DNA of 64,000 bases. Source: Opisthorchis felineus (lineage: Eukaryota > Platyhelminthes > Trematoda > Opisthorchiida > Opisthorchiidae). The first letter of the stretch is position 1; every line of letters begins with the position of its first letter. Positions 62,201 through 64,000 of the stretch are shown here, one piece after another. The notes under the pieces are model-generated. The model saw only the letters and a program-made list of their open reading frames with translations. It was not told the origin of the DNA and made no database searches. The translations under genes and the position numbers were made by a program. The DNA is taken from positions 62,001 through 126,000 of the forward strand of contig SJOL01008481.1 of assembly GCA_004794785.1 (NCBI GenBank), read 5' to 3'.

Positions 62201-64000
62201 AACTAAATATACATTTCACCATCTTTAAAGACGGGAAAAGCTACCCTGTATCAACGAAAGGCTTGTTGATTTTATTGCGTCCTCCAATTGTGTAGACTTT
62301 GGTAGCCAGCACAGAATTGCCCGATTCGCAACACGTGTACTGCATTTCTGGATGGGATATCTACCGCTGATTAATTTGTCATAAGTATCCAGTGATGGCG
62401 TTAGTCTGCCCGTCTGACGTAAAAGCATCTGTCTCGGAGAACAACAACACATTGAAATCTCGTGCAAGATAAATATCGAATAGTAGGTCTGGTGTGACAA
62501 ACTCACAGTTCAAATTTGTGTTTCCAGGTCAAAACACGCCCTTCATTAACACCACCGACTACGATAACAACCTCAAATCATTTTTATTATAGTCCTTTTT
62601 AATATTCTTTACTAATCCCGAATATGGACCTCTCTGTCGTCCTTCTAACTGTTGACGAGTTCGTAACTTATGAGTGCATTAGATGCACCATAAAACATTT
62701 ACATCAAAAATAAATGCATAGGCCACGTCTTCAGGTCTGAGGAGAGTTGTCCGTCGAACCATTTTAGCTCACCACTTCAGTAACCGAGAAGGTCTTCAGT
62801 TGGTAGCTTGCATCCATACGTCCTGAATTCCATGGATGCCATGATTGCGGTCTCGTATTTAGAATAAGATAATCATCTCCGAGTCTGCAATTATGTTCAG
62901 CATTCACCTGTGATCGGTGGCACCTCAAACCGCTGCAGCGCCGCGCGGTTTCCATCCTCTTTGTGTGAAGCAATCCGATATAATTATTTATAAGCTTTTT
63001 CTCCAAGCAAAATGCATTCAAAATACAATGCCCAGCAGAGTAAGTAAAGCCTGCTCCTCTATCGACATAGCATTGTATAATAAAGTGGGGAAAAGTTTGG
63101 CGTGCCGACCGTTCCGGACCTTCATCATGAAAAGCAAATCTTCTAGCAGATTGTAGCTGACATAATCTTGTGCCAGAGATCTAAATGGATTCCAAAAGTT
63201 TAATCCACAATAAAATTGAATGTTGGTGCCGACCAGTTTCCAGCTTTTTGTTAAGTGTGAAAGCGCAGGAGAATTGGAGAATTAAATAAAATGGATTTTA
63301 AGAACATACAAACGGCACAAAGTGTTTCGAACTTTGATATGAATACGAATGGGTTATTAGTAGGGGAAAACATTAGATTAGGTATCTTCCCACAAACAAT
63401 GCGGAGCGAAATCGCATGGAATATTTTGCAGAGAGCACTGGTGTTCTTTGTCTATCAGTGAACACCGTGGGAATATTTTATGGGTTATTTTACTTTGGCC
63501 GGCTGCCGTGTGCTTTCCAAACCTCTTTGAAATTTTGGGGCGTGAGTGAATATAGAAGGATCATAGTTCAGTTATCGGAGCCCGTGTAGCTCTGCTAGAC
63601 TGATCTGCGACATGTTTTAGGGTAGAGTTTTCGGTACTGTAAGCTACACATTATTTGTATATACATACTCAGGTCTCTGCTTTCATGTGCATTTCAATGG
63701 TGCGCGTTGTCTCTGTATTTGCTAAATTAACTCTTACCGTTGGACTAGAGAAGTGAAATCAAAATTGCAGAACAGTGACGATTTGATTCCACACCATCAC
63801 ACCTAATTCTGCAATCGGGCAAACGACGCACAACTGATGGTTTTATAGAACTCAAATTTTACTAAACACACATGAGCGCAACCACTTATATACACTACAT
63901 ACATTTCTATACACACGCATCTACAAAAACTAACCAAGCGTGGCTGCTTCACTTCAGTTCGGCCGTTAATTGATCGGACTCAACCCTTTTTCACGGACCA
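59300..64000. other. No recognisable gene
   Basis: The last 4.7 kb contains short scattered ORFs (longest 61496-61912 -, 138 codons, no motif) and AT-rich stretches. I found no exon, RNA gene or within-window repeat that I can support. Confidence 0.4.

Overview
The window is eukaryotic nuclear DNA from an animal. It has no dense or operon-like coding, few long ORFs, one exon ending in a canonical splice donor, and many decayed retroelements. The best lineage guess is a parasitic flatworm with a large, repeat-filled genome. This rests on the retroelement mix (CR1-like and RTE-like LINEs, two Ty3/gypsy lineages) and on a FoxJ2/3-type forkhead exon; it is inference, not proof. The only piece of a conserved host gene I can name is that exon (minus strand, 4845-5162). 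Its continuation must lie below 4843 or outside the window.

Layout: 0.94-1.16 kb holds a tRNA-derived SINE with perfect 15-bp target-site duplications. At 4.8-5.2 kb is the FoxJ2/3-like first coding exon (-). At 8.07-10.52 kb is a 5'-truncated Ty3/gypsy pol with a polypurine tract and a short 3' LTR; a related LTR lies inverted at 49.98-50.10 kb. At 17.9-18.65 and 30.9-31.6 kb are two copies of an unclassified dispersed repeat. RTE-like LINE remnants are at 20.7-21.35, 27.33-28.51 and 29.33-29.6 kb, and an orphan RTE 3' tail lies inverted at 57.06-57.43 kb. At 34.96-36.65 kb is a second gypsy lineage (K02A2.6-like RNase H and integrase). At 41.3-45.8 kb (-) is a CR1-like LINE broken by a nested 5'-truncated CR1 3' end; a matching 3' end is at 52.2 kb.

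The most distinctive pattern is a decayed C2H2 zinc-finger family. Four clearly homologous copies (25.66-26.02 +, 38.13-38.65 +, 48.31-48.83 +, 55.57-56.12 -) share finger order and, where visible, linker and tail sequence. Each carries stops, frameshifts or lost Cys/His ligands. A fifth finger-like stretch is at 46.96-47.4 kb (+).

Unclassified repeats are also shared between 27.07, 33.09 and 59.06 kb, between 39.67 and 50.8-51.08 kb, and between 20.3 and 37.14 kb. No rRNA, functional tRNA, CRISPR or bacterial-type operon was seen. All homology calls come from reading motifs and comparing segments of the window by eye; no search was run.
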